The notes under the pieces: model-generated
What the model was told of the DNA's origin: nothing
The model's database searches: none
Seen by the model: the letters and a program-made list of their open reading frames with translations, nothing else
Program-made: the position numbers and the translations under genes
Source of the DNA: Prevotella sp.
GTDB lineage: Bacteria; Bacteroidota; Bacteroidia; Bacteroidales; Bacteroidaceae
Direction of reading: 5' to 3'
Assembly: GCA_017459445.1 (NCBI GenBank)
Contig: JAFUDJ010000020.1
Span: forward strand, 1-64,000
DNA: 64,000 bases
Shown: positions 15,383 through 23,525 of the stretch, in pieces
How the letters are laid out: the number at the start of each line of letters is the position of its first letter
Position numbering within the stretch: the stretch's first letter is position 1

Positions 15383-16327
15383 CTATTTTTTTAAAACAAC
15401 CTTTTTCCCATGAAGAATATACAAACCATTTTCGGGATGGGCAACGCGGCGGCCCTGCAGGTCAAAGTATGTATGAGCAACCTGAGGGGCAGTAGTTACA
15501 GCCTGAATGCCAGTGATATCATCGTCGGTCAGGATAATCTTAATTTCTGGGCATTTCTCCTGAATCTGGTCGAAATACTGGTCTTTCAGAATGACACCAC
15601 GCAGGTCGAGTGAGACTGCTGTTGCTGCGAGCTTATCCTTCAAGATGGCAAAGTCATCGTAGTCAACACGGAACCAGTTGTCGTTAGCATTCTGGCAGTC
15701 ACCACGCATGAGCGAGCCGGTCACGACAACGTTGCCCGTCAGCGAGTTGTCCTCAATGTCCGCCAACTTCTTACCGCTAACCATCGGCATAGGCTCGATG
15801 ACGACATTATCAATATAAACATCCTGCGGCTCGTCAACACTGACAGTCTGTGCCTCAATGGCGAAGACGCCAGGGTAGTCGTTCATGTTGACGTTGGTCG
15901 AGAAGTCCAGTACAACTTTCTGCCACTTACCGGCACCACCGTACCAGGCTGCCGTCTTCTCCCAATAGTTGTTAGCACCATTCGTTGGGTCGGAAACTTC
16001 CACCTTGACATTCTCGTTCTGAGCTTTCTTTATCATGAATGAGAAGCGGCGGTTGCCCTGCAGGTCGGGTGTCATCCAGTCACGGAAAGGCAGGGCTACG
16101 TGCTTCTGGCCGAAGTCATTGCCCGTCATGGTGAACTTCAGACACTTCTCAGAGGTATTGATGCCATCCTTCTCCGGGTTCTCCACTACCGAGGGATTTC
16201 CTCTGTCCCACCAACCACCAAATTGGTTACGTGAAGTGACCGATTCGTCCTCGCCGTCCCAAAGAACGGTCTGTGCATTACATACTGTTGTGGCAAACAA
16301 TGTTGCTAAAAGGAAAAATTTCTTCAT
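15383..16327 (-). CDS. Secreted protein with a galactose-binding-like domain and sorting tail
   Basis: A 314-residue secreted protein with signal peptide (MKKFFLLATLFATTVCNAQ). Residues about 20-190 form a beta-sandwich with the character of a carbohydrate-binding domain (TVLWDGEDES, GWWDRGNPS, WQKVVLDFS, DVYIDNVVIEP). The middle (near 195-270) has the look of a short leucine-rich or cadherin-like linker. The end (YFDLQGRRV...GLYILHGKKVVLKK) is a sorting-type tail. There is no catalytic motif, so it is probably a surface glycan-binding protein. It is divergent from the toxin-antitoxin pair and has a promoter box at 16382-16389. Confidence 0.72.
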   Translation of the reverse strand: MKKFFLLATLFATTVCNAQTVLWDGEDESVTSRNQFGGWWDRGNPSVVENPEKDGINTSEKCLKFTMTGNDFGQKHVALPFRDWMTPDLQGNRRFSFMIKKAQNENVKVEVSDPTNGANNYWEKTAAWYGGAGKWQKVVLDFSTNVNMNDYPGVFAIEAQTVSVDEPQDVYIDNVVIEPMPMVSGKKLADIEDNSLTGNVVVTGSLMRGDCQNANDNWFRVDYDDFAILKDKLAATAVSLDLRGVILKDQYFDQIQEKCPEIKIILTDDDITGIQAVTTAPQVAHTYFDLQGRRVAHPENGLYILHGKKVVLKK

Positions 16328-16381
16328 ACGCTTTACTGATTATTTTGTTAGTGAATAATGTTTGTTGCGGTTTCCTGAATG

Positions 16382-16389
16382 CAAAATTA
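16382..16389 (-). promoter_or_regulatory. Promoter box of the secreted glycan-binding-like protein
   Basis: The minus strand reads TAATTTTG, 55 nt upstream of the ATG at 16327. Confidence 0.65.
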
Positions 16390-16548
16390 GAACGAATCGC
16401 TTATTTCGGCTGTCAATTATGTTTCATTGAACCACAAAATACGTTCGTTGAAACAATCGTCGACCATAAAGGCAAATTTGTTTAGCGCATAAAAATAGCA
16501 ACCCTGTCTTTTTTCATGCTTTTTCTTTGCCGTATTGGAATTTATTTG

Positions 16549-16556
16549 TAAATTTG
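16549..16556 (+). promoter_or_regulatory. Promoter box of the ParE-type toxin-antitoxin pair
   Basis: TAAATTTG, 28 nt upstream of the ATG at 16584. Confidence 0.65.
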
Positions 16557-16583
16557 CAAGCAGTAACGAAAACGATAGGGAAT

Positions 16584-16853
16584 ATGAATGCAGCATCAAT
16601 GAACAACCTTTGGAGTTATATTCAAGGGCTTTCGCTGACCGTTAACAACCGCAAATGGTTGGCAGAACGGCTGATAGAACCGTTTAAGGAGGAGACGGCC
16701 GCCCCCCCCGTGCTACAAACATGGGAAGAGGCCATTGCTGACCTTGACGAGTCAGAGAAAGAGTTTGAGCGTGGAGACGTGCTTTCTGGTGAAGCATTCA
16801 ACGCACAATGTCAGGCACTGATTGACAGCTTTGCAGCAAAGCCATGCAAATAG
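16584..16853 (+). CDS. Putative antitoxin of a ParE-type pair
   Basis: An 89-residue protein upstream of, and overlapping by 10 nt, a RelE/ParE-type toxin gene. The N-terminal half (LWSYIQGLSLTVNNRKWLAERL) is the helical opening often seen in Bacteroidota antitoxins of this class, and the acidic middle (EEAIADLDESEKEFERGDV) would contact the toxin. A run of eight C at 16702-16709 lies inside the coding sequence and could slip. The ATG at 16599 is an alternative start. Confidence 0.78.
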   Translation: MNAASMNNLWSYIQGLSLTVNNRKWLAERLIEPFKEETAAPPVLQTWEEAIADLDESEKEFERGDVLSGEAFNAQCQALIDSFAAKPCK

Positions 16854-17152
16854 AAGTTTCAAAACGTGCTCAGCACCAATGGCTCCGCATACTTGTGTAC
16901 TATAATGAGATGGGTGGGGAGAGGGCTGCCTTCAGACTTCATCAGAAGTATTTGCAAAAGCAGGCACGTCTGTTGAAATATCCTGAGAGTGGCTTTCCGG
17001 AACCTCTGTCGCGTGACAGGAAGATTCTTTATCGCGCTGCTATTATCAATGACTATTACAAACTTATCTATTATGTAAGAGGTGATGTCATTCGTGTTGC
17101 AGCATTCTGGGATATGCGTATGCATCCTGATAAATTACGTAAGACCATATAA
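16844..17152 (+). CDS. RelE/ParE-superfamily toxin
   Basis: A 102-residue protein of the RelE/ParE fold. The pattern fits: an N-terminal strand and two helices (QHQWLRILVYYNEMGGERAAFRLHQKYLQKQARL), then PESGFPEPL, the YRAAIINDYYKLIYYV strand pair, and IRVAAFWDMRMHPDKL at the end. It resembles ParE (gyrase poison) more than ribosome-dependent RelE, but the target is not known. The next gene's promoter starts just after its stop codon. Confidence 0.85.
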   Translation: MQIEVSKRAQHQWLRILVYYNEMGGERAAFRLHQKYLQKQARLLKYPESGFPEPLSRDRKILYRAAIINDYYKLIYYVRGDVIRVAAFWDMRMHPDKLRKTI

Positions 17153-17157
17153 ATTTG

Positions 17158-17165
17158 TATCTTTG
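17158..17165 (+). promoter_or_regulatory. Promoter box of the GH13 gene
   Basis: TATCTTTG, 43 nt upstream of the ATG at 17209 and 5 nt after the toxin stop. Confidence 0.75.
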
Positions 17166-17208
17166 CACCCCACATAGAAGCTGAAAATAATTAAAAAATA
17201 AGGAAACG

Positions 17209-19248
17209 ATGAAAAAAATCCTATTGTTTTTTGCCATGGCAGCAGTGCTGTGTGGCTGTAGCGGAAACGCAGAACTGAAGCGTGTGGCCACGGGTGAGCC
17301 GATACTTCCGATTCGGGAGGCTGGCGACACGACGGTGGCCTATCTGACTGACTATCTGCCGAGTGTGGACTTGAGCAAGCTGGATGATATTCGCGTGACG
17401 GACGGTTACACAGGAATGGAAGTCAGGGACAGCGTGTTGATGCTTTACGGCACGACGGGAAAGGTCGGCGTGATGAGTGTAGGCAGCCGTGACTGCGAGG
17501 TGGACATCCCCATCCTGCCGAAGCTGCCGGTGGTGCAGGGGCTGACGACGGTTGGCATCGAGGACGGCCAGCTGCAGCTGAGGGTGGACACGACCCTGCA
17601 GTCGCTTCAGTTCCGTTGCTTTGTGCAAAACGTGTTAATGCCGGAAGAGGCGTTGCAGGACAATGGGAACGGAACATTCGACGTGGACCTGAAAAAGCTG
17701 CCGAAGCAGCAAGGCCGCAGCTTTCTCCGCGTCTTCGCCGCCAATGGCCAGGTGCTGCTGAACGACCTGCTGATTCCCTTGCAGGACGGCAGTCCCGTGC
17801 TTGACGCTAACCAGCTTACCCGCCACGATGCCAACGCCCAGGTGCTGTACAGCCTGTTGGTGGACCGCTTCAACAATGGGCGGCTTGACAACGACGAGCC
17901 GCTGAACCGTCCAGATGTAGACCCCCGCGTGGACTACAAGGGTGGTGACCTGAAAGGTGTCACGAACAAGATTCAGGAGGGCTTCTTCGACAGCCTGGGC
18001 ATCAACACGCTCTGGATTTCCCCCATCACGCAGAATCCGAAAGATGCCTGGGGACAGTATCACAATCCCGACACGAAGTTCTCCGGCTATCACGGCTACT
18101 GGCCCATCTACAATACGCAAATCGACCATCGCATGGGTACGGATGCAGACCTGAAGGAACTCCTTGCGAAGGCCCATGAGCACAAGATGAACGTCATACT
18201 CGACTATGTGGCCAACCACATGCACATCAACTCGCCGACGCTGAAGGCACACCCCGACTGGATTACCGACAGCATACTGCCTGACGGACGCCGTAACTTT
18301 GAACTCTGGGATGAGGCGCGCCTGACCACATGGTTCGACAAGCACATCCCTACGTTGGACCTGGAGCGTGAGGAGGTGTGCGAAGCCATGACCGACACTG
18401 CGCTCTACTGGATTGAGCACTACGACTTCGACGGCTATCGCCACGATGCCTGCAAGCATATTCCGCTGAACTACTGGCGGATGTTCACCCGCAAGATGAA
18501 GACCCGCTACCCCGACCGGCCGCTGTGGATGATTGGTGAGACGTATGGCGACAACGAGCTGATTGGCTCCTACGTGAAGACGGGTATGCTGAATGCCCAG
18601 TTCGACTTCAACATCTACCATACGGCTATCGACGTGTTAGGCAAGAAGGGTGAGTCGATGAAGCGTCTGGCCGAGACCATTGACGAGTCGCTGGCCTCCT
18701 ACGGCGCTCATCACACGATGGGTAATATCTCCGGCAATCACGACAAGATACGGTTCATCTCGCTGGCCGGTGGTGCCATCAGCTGGGACGAGGACGGCAA
18801 GGCTGCTGGCTGGAACCGTAACATCGGAGTCACCGCCGACGGCAATGCGGAACGCGAGACCGTTGCCTTCAAGAAAGCACTGCTCTTGGAGGTGCTGAAC
18901 CTTACCATTCCCGGCGTCCCCTGTATCTATCAGGGCGATGAATACGGCCAGTGTGGTGCCAACGACCCAGACAACCGCCGTATGATGCGCTTTGGTGGAT
19001 TATCTGCCAACGAGCAGTGGATTCGCGGGCAGATGGAGCAGCTCATCCACCTGCGTCGCAGCAGCATGCCGCTCCTCTACGGTGACTATAAGCTGCTGTA
19101 CGTGGACGACAGCGTGCTGGTCTTCTCACGTACCTATATGGGTAAGGAGGTCGTCGTGGCACTGAACAACAGTGCGGACGAGGTCCATCTCAAGGTGAGA
19201 GACCGACAAATCGACATTGCTCCCTACGGCTTCCTCTGCGAAAGTTAG
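17209..19248 (+). CDS. GH13 alpha-amylase-family lipoprotein
   Basis: A 679-residue glycoside hydrolase of family 13, anchored as a lipoprotein (lipobox AVLCGCSG). After an N-terminal beta-sandwich region (about 20-210) comes the TIM barrel: ILDYVANHMH (region I), FDGYRHDACKH with nucleophile Asp413, IGETYGD with acid/base Glu444, and SGNHDKIRF with Asp512. The PGVPCIYQGDEYGQ strand is also typical. It probably cuts alpha-1,4 or 1,6 glucans at the outer membrane, in the manner of SusG or neopullulanases. No SusC/D genes are adjacent. Confidence 0.9.
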   Translation: MKKILLFFAMAAVLCGCSGNAELKRVATGEPILPIREAGDTTVAYLTDYLPSVDLSKLDDIRVTDGYTGMEVRDSVLMLYGTTGKVGVMSVGSRDCEVDIPILPKLPVVQGLTTVGIEDGQLQLRVDTTLQSLQFRCFVQNVLMPEEALQDNGNGTFDVDLKKLPKQQGRSFLRVFAANGQVLLNDLLIPLQDGSPVLDANQLTRHDANAQVLYSLLVDRFNNGRLDNDEPLNRPDVDPRVDYKGGDLKGVTNKIQEGFFDSLGINTLWISPITQNPKDAWGQYHNPDTKFSGYHGYWPIYNTQIDHRMGTDADLKELLAKAHEHKMNVILDYVANHMHINSPTLKAHPDWITDSILPDGRRNFELWDEARLTTWFDKHIPTLDLEREEVCEAMTDTALYWIEHYDFDGYRHDACKHIPLNYWRMFTRKMKTRYPDRPLWMIGETYGDNELIGSYVKTGMLNAQFDFNIYHTAIDVLGKKGESMKRLAETIDESLASYGAHHTMGNISGNHDKIRFISLAGGAISWDEDGKAAGWNRNIGVTADGNAERETVAFKKALLLEVLNLTIPGVPCIYQGDEYGQCGANDPDNRRMMRFGGLSANEQWIRGQMEQLIHLRRSSMPLLYGDYKLLYVDDSVLVFSRTYMGKEVVVALNNSADEVHLKVRDRQIDIAPYGFLCES

Positions 19249-19330
19249 TGGAGCAGGAGAGTGTCAACTCTTAGCTGGAAGAAATTTTAACGCGCTGATT
19301 ATCATTAAAATAAGATATCTTTTTGTGTCA

Positions 19331-19360
19331 ATCGCCCGATACCTCTTGACATCGGGCGAT
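19331..19360. repeat. Inverted repeat ahead of the TonB-domain gene
   Basis: The perfect arms ATCGCCCGAT (19331-19340) and ATCGGGCGAT (19351-19360) have a 10-nt spacer and end 8 nt before the promoter box. It may be the terminator of the GH13 gene or an operator. There is no T run. Confidence 0.75.
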
Positions 19361-19368
19361 TGATATTG

Positions 19369-19376
19369 TATCTTTG
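19369..19376 (+). promoter_or_regulatory. Promoter box of the TonB-domain gene
   Basis: TATCTTTG, 19 nt upstream of the ATG at 19396. Confidence 0.7.
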
Positions 19377-19395
19377 CAGCAAAAAACGAAACGTT

Positions 19396-20241
19396 ATGAA
19401 GAAAATTTGGATTATCATTGTATTGGCCGGGGTGCTGTCATGTTTAACAGCCACAGCGCAGGAAACGCTTATTCCTTATAGGCCAGGTTGTGGACCTGTC
19501 GACGAAGAGAAGGTGTACGACGTGGTGGAGCAGATGCCTTCGTTCCCAGGAGGCCCTGCCGCCATGATGGATTTTATCAGTCGCACCATCACTTATCCGG
19601 TTAGTGCCTTGAAGCAAAACCTTCAAGGGCGGGTCATCGTCACCTTCGTCGTGGAGAGAGACGGCAGCCTTTCACATGCGAAAGTCGTCAAGAGCGTTGC
19701 CCCAGACATGGACAAGGAGGCGCTTCGCGTCGTCAAGAAGATGCCCCGTTGGATTCCCGGCCAGCAGAATGGCTGCAAGGTGAAAGTGAAATACACGGTT
19801 CCCGTCACCTTCCGCCTTAATAAGCAGCCAGTACAGCCTGTCGATAGGAGCAAGGTGATAGGTTCGAAACACGACATCAGCATTGAACAACAGCAGCAGG
19901 AACAAAGACGAGACACCACCCGCCATGTTTTTTGCGAAATACCAGAGCAAATGCCTGCCTTCCCAGGTGGTAAACGAGCGCTGTTGAAATATTTGGAAGA
20001 AAACGTTCAATATCCAAAGGAATTGGAGGAAACAAGTGTGCAGGGTAGGGTGATAGTCACCTGTATCGTGGAGAAAGATGGCAGTATTACAGGGACAAAA
20101 GTAGTTAAAGGTCTTTGTCTTGCTTTAGACGCAGAGGCACTGCGTGTTGTCAGCGCCATGCCCAGATGGATACCAGGCAAACGAATGGGAGAGCCTATCC
20201 GTGTGAAATATGTCATCCCCGTATGTTTCCGCCTCCAATGA
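19396..20241 (+). CDS. Secreted protein with two TonB C-terminal domains
   Basis: A 281-residue protein with a signal peptide (MKKIWIIIVLAGVLSCLTATAQ) followed by two TonB-C domains. Each has the FPGG motif, a helix, YP, then the GRVIVTFVVERDGSL / GRVIVTCIVEKDGSI strand, the VV helix and MPRWIPGxxxG. The second copy is clearly a duplication of the first. There is no Pro-rich spanning region and no lasting membrane anchor, unlike classical TonB. It is probably a soluble periplasmic protein, perhaps binding TonB boxes or peptidoglycan (inference). The start at 19396 gives the signal peptide; the upstream ATG at 19360 lies before the promoter box. Confidence 0.85.
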   Translation: MKKIWIIIVLAGVLSCLTATAQETLIPYRPGCGPVDEEKVYDVVEQMPSFPGGPAAMMDFISRTITYPVSALKQNLQGRVIVTFVVERDGSLSHAKVVKSVAPDMDKEALRVVKKMPRWIPGQQNGCKVKVKYTVPVTFRLNKQPVQPVDRSKVIGSKHDISIEQQQQEQRRDTTRHVFCEIPEQMPAFPGGKRALLKYLEENVQYPKELEETSVQGRVIVTCIVEKDGSITGTKVVKGLCLALDAEALRVVSAMPRWIPGKRMGEPIRVKYVIPVCFRLQ

Positions 20242-20266
20242 AGTGCTGCGGCTGACTGGCATTTGT

Positions 20267-21124
20267 TTACGCCGAGCGCAGAATAGCAATGTCTATCTTC
20301 TTGCTCAGTCGACTCTTGGTGCTACGGATAGCTTGTTCGGAGCAGCAGAACGAACAGGCCTTCTGGCGGTCGCTCTTGCCGTAGTACTCCATGATGCAGA
20401 AGAAGGTTTCCTTGGGTGTCAGGGGCGCTGAGGCTTTGTCCAACAGGGCGGCAAGGCTGGCATCCACCATCGGCAGCGTATGGAGCACAGCCTGCTCCTC
20501 CTGCTTGCCCATCTGGCTGATGTTCTGGTCGTTGATGATGGCAAAGAGCACGTCGATGCCCTGTTTGGCCTCGCCAATGGGAAGGACGGCGGAATTCGTA
20601 AAGTTTGACTCCTTGCTCAACATCTCGCGGCGGACACTGTCCATGCGCTGCCGATAGAGGGCGGCCAGCGTCCGCATCCGACGGATGTACCAGTAGCAAA
20701 CGACACCGGAAATCAGCAAGAGCAGGATAATGGCTGCGGCATAGTACCGACGGTCACGGTCGGCCCTGACTTGTTCCACCTGCCACTGCACGTCCATCAC
20801 GTCCGCATAGTTTTCCGGCGATATTGTCTGCATCAGCATCTGCAGTTGCTCCTGTTTCCCTTCCCGATAGTAGATATAGCAGAGCAATACCAGCGAACTG
20901 TATTCCATGGTGGAGTCATTGCTCAGCATCACGGAGCGGTAGGCATACGCCTCAGCTTTGTCAAGTGCATTGTCGAACATCTCCCGATAGGCCCAATCCT
21001 GATAGACGGCAGCACTGTCCTGTCCGCCATCACCCCGTATGGTGGCGGATGACGGTGTTTCTGCTCTTTGACAGGCACTAAGCAGGCAGAATGCAGTCAG
21101 CATGAGGGCCAATGGTCTTCTCAT
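20267..21124 (-). CDS. Membrane-anchored regulator-like lipoprotein (TPR + TM + helix-turn-helix-like)
   Basis: The product carries a lipobox-like CLLSACQR near the N-terminus, TPR-like helices (about 40-125), one membrane segment (YYAAAIILLLLISGVVCYWYI, about 130-150) and a cytoplasmic C-terminal part ending in SEQAIRSTKSRLSKK that looks like a helix-turn-helix. This layout is common in Bacteroidota one-component sensors. The ATG at 21133 would overlap the promoter box (21131-21138), so I favour the ATG at 21124, which leaves little or no 5' leader. Target genes are unknown. Confidence 0.7.
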   Translation of the reverse strand: MRRPLALMLTAFCLLSACQRAETPSSATIRGDGGQDSAAVYQDWAYREMFDNALDKAEAYAYRSVMLSNDSTMEYSSLVLLCYIYYREGKQEQLQMLMQTISPENYADVMDVQWQVEQVRADRDRRYYAAAIILLLLISGVVCYWYIRRMRTLAALYRQRMDSVRREMLSKESNFTNSAVLPIGEAKQGIDVLFAIINDQNISQMGKQEEQAVLHTLPMVDASLAALLDKASAPLTPKETFFCIMEYYGKSDRQKACSFCCSEQAIRSTKSRLSKKIDIAILRSA

Positions 21125-21130
21125 CGCGTG

Positions 21131-21138
21131 CAAAGATA
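21131..21138 (-). promoter_or_regulatory. Promoter box overlapping the upstream start of the regulator-like gene
   Basis: The minus strand reads TATCTTTG. Its position implies transcription starts at or next to the ATG at 21124. Confidence 0.6.
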
Positions 21139-21380
21139 CACAGTTTTTCTGAATCTGCCAAAATATTCATGTGTCAAAAATGTGCCTTTGCAAAAACAAA
21201 CCATCTGGAATCCAGCCAGTTAATTCTGGCGCGTGTGTCAATCTCTGTCACCCTATTGCAGAATCTCGACGGCTTTGTTATTTTCTTCTCTTTTCTAGAA
21301 TTTGACCTGAAAAGATTGTGTTTTTCCTCACACGTTGCAAAAAAAGAACAAATTCTTTTGTTTGGCTCTCACTAATTTCG
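21139..21380. other. Divergent intergenic region
   Basis: A+T-rich spacer between divergent genes. Apart from the promoter boxes at both ends I see no gene and no strong hairpin. Confidence 0.5.
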
Positions 21381-21388
21381 TAATTTTG
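21381..21388 (+). promoter_or_regulatory. Promoter box of the SPFH gene
   Basis: TAATTTTG, 42 nt upstream of the ATG at 21430, with TTTG elements about 20 nt further up. Confidence 0.65.
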
Positions 21389-21429
21389 CACACAGAAACG
21401 AAGCATGGTTTGTGTAAATAAAAGATGAT

Positions 21430-22305
21430 ATGGCAAAGAACAACATGAAAGCTTTTGAGAATCCGATTTTCCGCAACATCGCCATTGTAGGAGGATGCTT
21501 GTTAATAATTCTTATTTTCTTCGCAACCTGCTGCACGGTTGTCGATTCTGGTGAAGTGGGTATACGTTTTCACAAGTGGTCACTCTCTGAACAGGACTAT
21601 GGAGGTGTGGAAGGCACCTGTAAGGGATGGGTTTTCTACAACCCCGTCACGACGAACGTTTTCACCTATCCCACCTTCACTCAGCGAAAGCAGTATGAGA
21701 CATTCTCCGTGAATGCCAAGGACGCTTCGCTTTTCGAGATGGACCCGACAATCGCCTATCGCATCAACCCCGACAAAGCGTGCGACATCTTCACGAAGTA
21801 TCGTGTGGGTGTAAAAGAACTGGAGGAGGGATATATTCGCACTTGCATCTACGAGGCCTATCGGACCTGTGCTAACCAGTATACCTCTGACTCGTTGATG
21901 TCCAACCGTGCCAACTTCGAGCGTGACGTTCGCAACCGTTTGGAGAAGTCGCTCATGTCCGAGGGCTTTCTCGTTGAAGAGTTTACTTCAAAGATTACGC
22001 CCCCGAAGTCGCTGCTCTCGATGATTGATGCCAAGAACACTGCCATCCAGAGTGCGCTGAAAGCTGAGAATGAAGTAAAGGAGGCTGAGGCTAATGCCAA
22101 AATAGCCGTAGCCAAGGCGGAGGGTAACGCACGTGCCATGAAAATTAAGGCTGATGCTGAGGCTTATTATAACCGTACTATCGCAGCCTCACTGTCACCG
22201 ATGATTGTTCAGGAGGATATGATAGAAAAGTGGGATGGAAAGATGCCTCAGATTGTTGGCGGTAATGGTATGATGCTTGATATATCTAAGATTGTAGGTA
22301 AATAA
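21430..22305 (+). CDS. SPFH/Band 7 (prohibitin-like) membrane protein
   Basis: A 291-residue protein. One N-terminal membrane segment (NIAIVGGCLLIILIFFATCCTVVD, about 17-40) is followed by the SPFH domain (DSGEVGIRFHKW...MDPTIAYRINPDKA) and a long Ala/Glu/Lys coiled coil (KAENEVKEAEANAKIAVAKAEGNARAMKIKADAEAYYN). This is the prohibitin/HflK-like layout. Family members form large membrane rings and regulate membrane proteases. The gene has its own promoter and lies 90 nt upstream of dinB with no clear terminator between them. Confidence 0.9.
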   Translation: MAKNNMKAFENPIFRNIAIVGGCLLIILIFFATCCTVVDSGEVGIRFHKWSLSEQDYGGVEGTCKGWVFYNPVTTNVFTYPTFTQRKQYETFSVNAKDASLFEMDPTIAYRINPDKACDIFTKYRVGVKELEEGYIRTCIYEAYRTCANQYTSDSLMSNRANFERDVRNRLEKSLMSEGFLVEEFTSKITPPKSLLSMIDAKNTAIQSALKAENEVKEAEANAKIAVAKAEGNARAMKIKADAEAYYNRTIAASLSPMIVQEDMIEKWDGKMPQIVGGNGMMLDISKIVGK

Positions 22306-22395
22306 TAAGATTATCAGACAGCTGCGCTTGGCACAACATCAGCGGAACCATTCTGGCAGGCCTCTTCCTGAGCAGGGATAAGCAGCACTAACTCA

Positions 22396-23517
22396 ATGAT
22401 GACAGAGCGGCGCATCATACATATCGACATGGACCAGTTCTTTGCTGCCGTCGAGCAACGCGACAATCCGGAGTTGCGGGGCAAGCCCGTGGCTGTGGGA
22501 CACGACGGCCAGCGCGGCGTGGTGTCAACGGCCAGCTACGAGGCCCGCCGGTTCGGCATCCATTCGGCGCAGAGCATTCAGGTGGCCAAGCGGCGCTGTC
22601 CGCAGCTCATCATCGTAGAGCCCCACTTCCAGAAATACAAAGAGGCGTCGCTGCAGATACGTGACATCATGCACGACTATACCGACCTCATTGAGCCTTT
22701 GTCGCTGGACGAAGCCTTCCTCGACGTGACGGAGAACAAGCGGCACATACCGCTGGCCGTCGACATTGCCCGCGACATCAAACAGCGTATTCTGGAAACC
22801 ACAGGACTGACGGCCTCTGCCGGGGTCAGCTACTGTAAGTTCCTGGCCAAGATAGCCAGCGACTGGCGCAAGCCCGACGGCTTGACGGTGGTACTTCCTG
22901 ACGATGCCCGGGCTTTCATCGACCAGCTGCAGGTGAACCGCATCTGGGGCGTGGGACACAAGACGGCAGAGCACATGCACCGCATGGGCATCTTTACGGG
23001 TGCCGACCTGCGGCGCTGTTCGCTGGCTCATCTCGTGCAGGAGTTTGGCAAGATGGGGCGCGTCTTCTACGACTTTGCCCGAGGCATCGACGAACGCCCC
23101 GTCATCTCGGAGTGGGAGCGGAAGTCGGTCAGTTGCGAGCAGACGTTCGAGAAGGACATCTCGTCAGCTTCTGCCATCGTCATTGAACTTTACCATACGG
23201 TGGAGGAACTGTTGCGCCGACTGGAGAAGACCGGCTTCGAAGGGCGCACATTGACGCTGAAGGTCAAGTTTGCCGACTTCCACCAGATTACGCGCAGCCT
23301 GACGGCCTCAGCCATGCTCCGCACCAAGCAGCAGATACTACCGATGGCCAAGCAACTGATGGGCGAGGTAGACTATAGTCGTGAACACCCCATCCGCTTG
23401 TTGGGACTGGGCGTGTCGCATGCCGTTGCCGACAGCTACGAAAGCGCCTCACCGCCAGCGTCGCTATGGAGAGAGCTGGAACTGCAGTTCGAGCCTTGGC
23501 CCGACAGTGAGTTATAA
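22396..23517 (+). CDS. dinB: DNA polymerase IV (Y-family)
   Basis: A 373-residue translesion polymerase. The catalytic acids are in IHIDMDQFFAAVEQ and SLDEAFLDVT, the fingers motif is STASYEARRFGIHS, the thumb has VNRIWGVGHKTAEHM and the little-finger region ends near LLGLGVSH. It copies damaged templates with low fidelity. The double ATG at 22396/22399 leaves two possible starts. No SOS box is recognisable. The C-terminus ends soon after the little finger, with no clear beta-clamp motif. Confidence 0.95.
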   Translation: MMTERRIIHIDMDQFFAAVEQRDNPELRGKPVAVGHDGQRGVVSTASYEARRFGIHSAQSIQVAKRRCPQLIIVEPHFQKYKEASLQIRDIMHDYTDLIEPLSLDEAFLDVTENKRHIPLAVDIARDIKQRILETTGLTASAGVSYCKFLAKIASDWRKPDGLTVVLPDDARAFIDQLQVNRIWGVGHKTAEHMHRMGIFTGADLRRCSLAHLVQEFGKMGRVFYDFARGIDERPVISEWERKSVSCEQTFEKDISSASAIVIELYHTVEELLRRLEKTGFEGRTLTLKVKFADFHQITRSLTASAMLRTKQQILPMAKQLMGEVDYSREHPIRLLGLGVSHAVADSYESASPPASLWRELELQFEPWPDSEL

Positions 23518-23525
23518 CCATAAAG

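Noticed and set aside
17635-18621. A long open frame of 328 codons on the minus strand
   Set aside because: It is antisense to the well-supported GH13 gene, has no recognisable domain and reflects codon bias of the plus-strand gene.
23518-23525. An SOS box or other LexA site for dinB
   Set aside because: No LexA-like dyad could be recognised in front of dinB or around it.
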